Below are positions 61,890 to 64,000 of a stretch of 64,000 nt of DNA, one piece after another. The stretch's first letter is position 1. Every line of letters starts with the position of its first letter. The translations under genes were made by a program, and so were the position numbers. The notes beneath the pieces are model-generated. The model saw only the letters and a program-made list of their open reading frames with translations. It made no database searches and was not told the DNA's origin. The stretch comes from Ailanthus altissimus (lineage: Eukaryota; Streptophyta; Magnoliopsida; Sapindales; Simaroubaceae). The stretch is from positions 34,903,001 to 34,967,000 of the forward strand of contig OX327683.1 of NCBI GenBank assembly GCA_946807835.1, written 5' to 3'.

Positions 61890-62533
61890 GGAAAATTAAA
61901 AACTAATTTAAGTATTTAGTAATATAATTTTAATATTACTTTTGATAAAATAACCTCTTTTTATAGAAGGTTTTGAAAAGCAAGGGAGATTTTGAAAAAT
62001 AAAGATTACTTTTCAAATTTTGATTTTAAGAATTAATTTTATCTTTAAATATGATTTCAATTTTATTCTTATAAAAAATAAAAGAAATTCAAAATTATAT
62101 TATTACTAATTAATTAATTATAATTATACTTAAAAATATAAATTTATTAAAATTTAATTTAAATTAAACTTTATTTTATATATCATTTCCTTTCTTCTCT
62201 AATAAAGATAAAAATATATATCATAAATTATTGCTTTTACATAATAATAATAACAACATGATCATATATATACATATATATATTCAATGTTCATTTCAGC
62301 TCTATTAACTCTTACAACATTACAATGGCGACCTTAAATTAGACCCGAATCTATAATAATAAATGATTTTTTTTTAAATTTTAATTGTAATTATAAATCC
62401 GTGAAGTTCCGTAGTGTCAAGGAACAAACACGGAAAATGTTTTTTTATTAAAAAATAAGCCGTGCAAAGATTCTGCACTCAATGGAAAACCTACGTATAA
62501 CCCAATCAAACGAAAAAAAAAACTGAAAACATC
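61890..62533. other. AT-rich upstream region of the MESD-like gene
   Basis: No coding sequence. It contains AT-rich tracts; a short leader probably lies at about 62400-62533. Confidence 0.45.
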
Positions 62534-63505
62534 ATGACAAATAAACTTCCCTCTTTATTTTTTATCCTCCTCCTCCTAATTTTACCCTTGATATTCTCTC
62601 CAAATGGCGAATTCGTCCGACTCGCGGAGGCGGAGAAGGGAAAAGTGCACATCACGGACGATCTTGACGATGTGATTGATGATGAAGAAGATGAAGAATG
62701 GAAAGAATGGGGGAAGCCAAAGATATCGGCTCTGGATGAGTTCGACCCCCCCAAGCTTGATTTTGACAATATGGACTTCGCCCAGATCCAGCAGGAGATG
62801 ATGAAGTACCAGTTCGGCCCCGCTTTTGGCTTCGTTAAGCTCCGATTCGGCACTCGCCGGACTCAGGTTAAGTAAATGGAATTCCGCTTTCACAGATTTT
62901 TTGGTTCTTGAATTTGAATTGCGCTTTTCTCTTTAGCTTGTTTACTTACATATTATTAGGATCTAAGAGATACCAATGTGAATTTATAAATTCAACTCTA
63001 AAGGGTTTTTTTTCCAGAGAAGAGAAGTTGGAATTTTGTTTCGTTTGTGAAAGTAATGCGAAATCTTTTACGTGGAAATTAAAGGGTCTTTTTTTTTTTT
63101 TGGTGGGTGGGGTTAATTGACTCTTTATAGGGGGAGGTAGCCGAAATGGCTAAGAAATGGACAAGACTTCTGAAAACGGGAGGCATTCAAGTGAAGTTCA
63201 CTGGCATTGATGTATACACCATCATGTTCAACCTTCAAAGAGGCCAGGACCTCCCAGAGGTAAACGTTTCAATCTTTGATTTTGATTGCTGTTTTTAAGT
63301 AAATTTATCGAAATTCTGTTTTCAATTTTCTCGGTCATGAATCCAGTTGAAGGACTATATATTGAATCAGCCCGAGGCTTATGAGGTAAAAATAGGAGAC
63401 AATTCTTTCCGAAGACCTGGAGACCCTCCTCTTGAACAAGTCCTTGAGAAGCTCCGAGAAGGAGATAATAAAGAAGATGATGGGGATGCCAGGGAAGAAC
63501 TCTAA
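62534..63505 (+). CDS. MESD-like ER chaperone
   Basis: Three exons, 62534-62866, 63131-63259 and 63347-63505, join in frame into 206 residues. An N-terminal hydrophobic segment (about 6-22, rich in Leu/Ile) is a signal peptide. An acidic stretch follows (about 42-56, DDLDDVIDDEEDEEW). The conserved MESD-type region is about 100-185 (LRFGTRRTQGEVAEMAKKW, LKTGGIQVKFTGIDVYTIMF, RPGDPPLEQVLEKL). The last four residues are REEL, a KDEL-like retrieval signal; animal MESD ends in a similar way. MESD in animals helps fold LDL-receptor family proteins; plants lack those receptors, so the plant client is unknown. Borders are GT-AG (CAG|GTTAAG, GAG|GTAAAC). I recognise the family but not a plant gene name. 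Confidence 0.85.
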
Positions 63506-64000
63506 ACTCTAATTGACATTAATTAATTACTAGTTAACTGAACTAGATTATTGACATTAGGAATTGATGTTTCTAGAGATTTGGTTGAGTTTTCAACCTT
63601 GGCGTCTCAAATGGGTAGCACCTTGTTCTGTCTCCTTCATCCCATTTCTTTTTTAACATCTTGTTGACCTCAAGTGTTTTCAATCCTCATTTTTATTCAT
63701 ACTAAAAACTGGAAACAAGAGTATTCTTTTTATTTTATTTGCTGTTTAATTCATTTGATTCAATGGGGATCATATCCTGAGCAGAAGTGGCTTTAATCCT
63801 CATTTTTATTCATACTAAAAACTGGAAACAAGAGTATTCTTTTTATTTTATTTGCTGTTTAATTCATTTTATTCAATGGGGATCATATCCTGAGCAGAAG
63901 TGGCTATTGTAATAGTAAACACCAGTATTTGTGTCCTGAGAGATGTTTGAAATACTTGATTCCTTCATTAGTAGACATTCAAATAACTCATCTCAACAAA
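63506..64000. other. 3' region of the MESD-like gene
   Basis: Probable 3' UTR, containing the 113-bp duplication listed next. Nothing else is seen before the window ends. Confidence 0.5.
63682..63904. repeat. 113-bp tandem duplication
   Basis: AATCCTCATTTTTATTCATA at 63682 recurs at 63795, and both copies run to GAGCAGAAGTGGCT. I see only one or two differences (TTTGATTC against TTTTATTC), so the event is recent. Confidence 0.93.

Noticed and set aside
1..64000. CRISPR arrays, operons or bacterial defence systems
   Set aside because: The DNA is a plant nuclear genome; the repeats seen are tandem duplications and transposons, not regularly spaced arrays.

Overview
The window is nuclear DNA from a flowering plant, most likely a eudicot. 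It is AT-rich, and its genes carry short GT-AG introns. The encoded proteins are plant-specific forms: a G-type lectin receptor kinase, an ARID-ELM2-SANT protein, the chromatin remodeler BRM, a mitochondrial cyanoalanine synthase, a FAR1-related gene and an intron-bearing tRNA-Tyr. A rosid such as Citrus is my guess; nothing in the window proves it.

Layout. At 1.8-4.5 kb is an intronless SD2-2-type receptor kinase (+). From 7.1 to 14.4 kb lies a broken MATE (DTX) transporter gene (+). One of its exons holds a small Copia-type LTR element, and a later intron holds a rearranged LTR element with an 819-bp near-perfect palindrome. From 14.4 to 22.3 kb is gene-poor AT-rich DNA with a LINE reverse-transcriptase relic and an orphan 5'-end-like segment. 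A block of intact genes follows: an ARID-ELM2-SANT protein (23.0-25.7 kb, +), a ubiquitin-conjugating enzyme of the UBC4/5/6 group (27.3-29.9 kb, +) and a 14-exon BRM SWI/SNF ATPase (30.8-42.8 kb, -). From 42.8 to 47.9 kb is repeat-rich intergenic DNA ending at a tRNA-Tyr(GTA) gene with a 15-nt intron (-). At 48.7-52.2 kb is a 10-exon mitochondrial beta-cyanoalanine synthase (-). At 57.1-60.0 kb is a FAR1-related pseudogene (+) with three stops and a frameshifting 14-bp duplication. After a hAT-like element and a SINE, a three-exon ER-lumen MESD-like protein (62.5-63.5 kb, +) closes the window.

The genes do not form one pathway. BRM and the ARID-ELM2-SANT protein both act on chromatin, but nothing here shows a functional link. 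The unusual content is structural. It includes the nested retroelements in the MATE pseudogene, where removing one element and one target-site copy restores the frame locally. There are also the palindrome, a MULE-type element with a 9-bp duplication inside a BRM intron, a relic copy of a UBC exon inside a UBC intron, two hAT-like elements with 8-bp duplications, and a SINE with a 16-bp duplication. I see no convincing new biological system. All splice sites were inferred by reading frame and GT/GC-AG signals, without transcript data.
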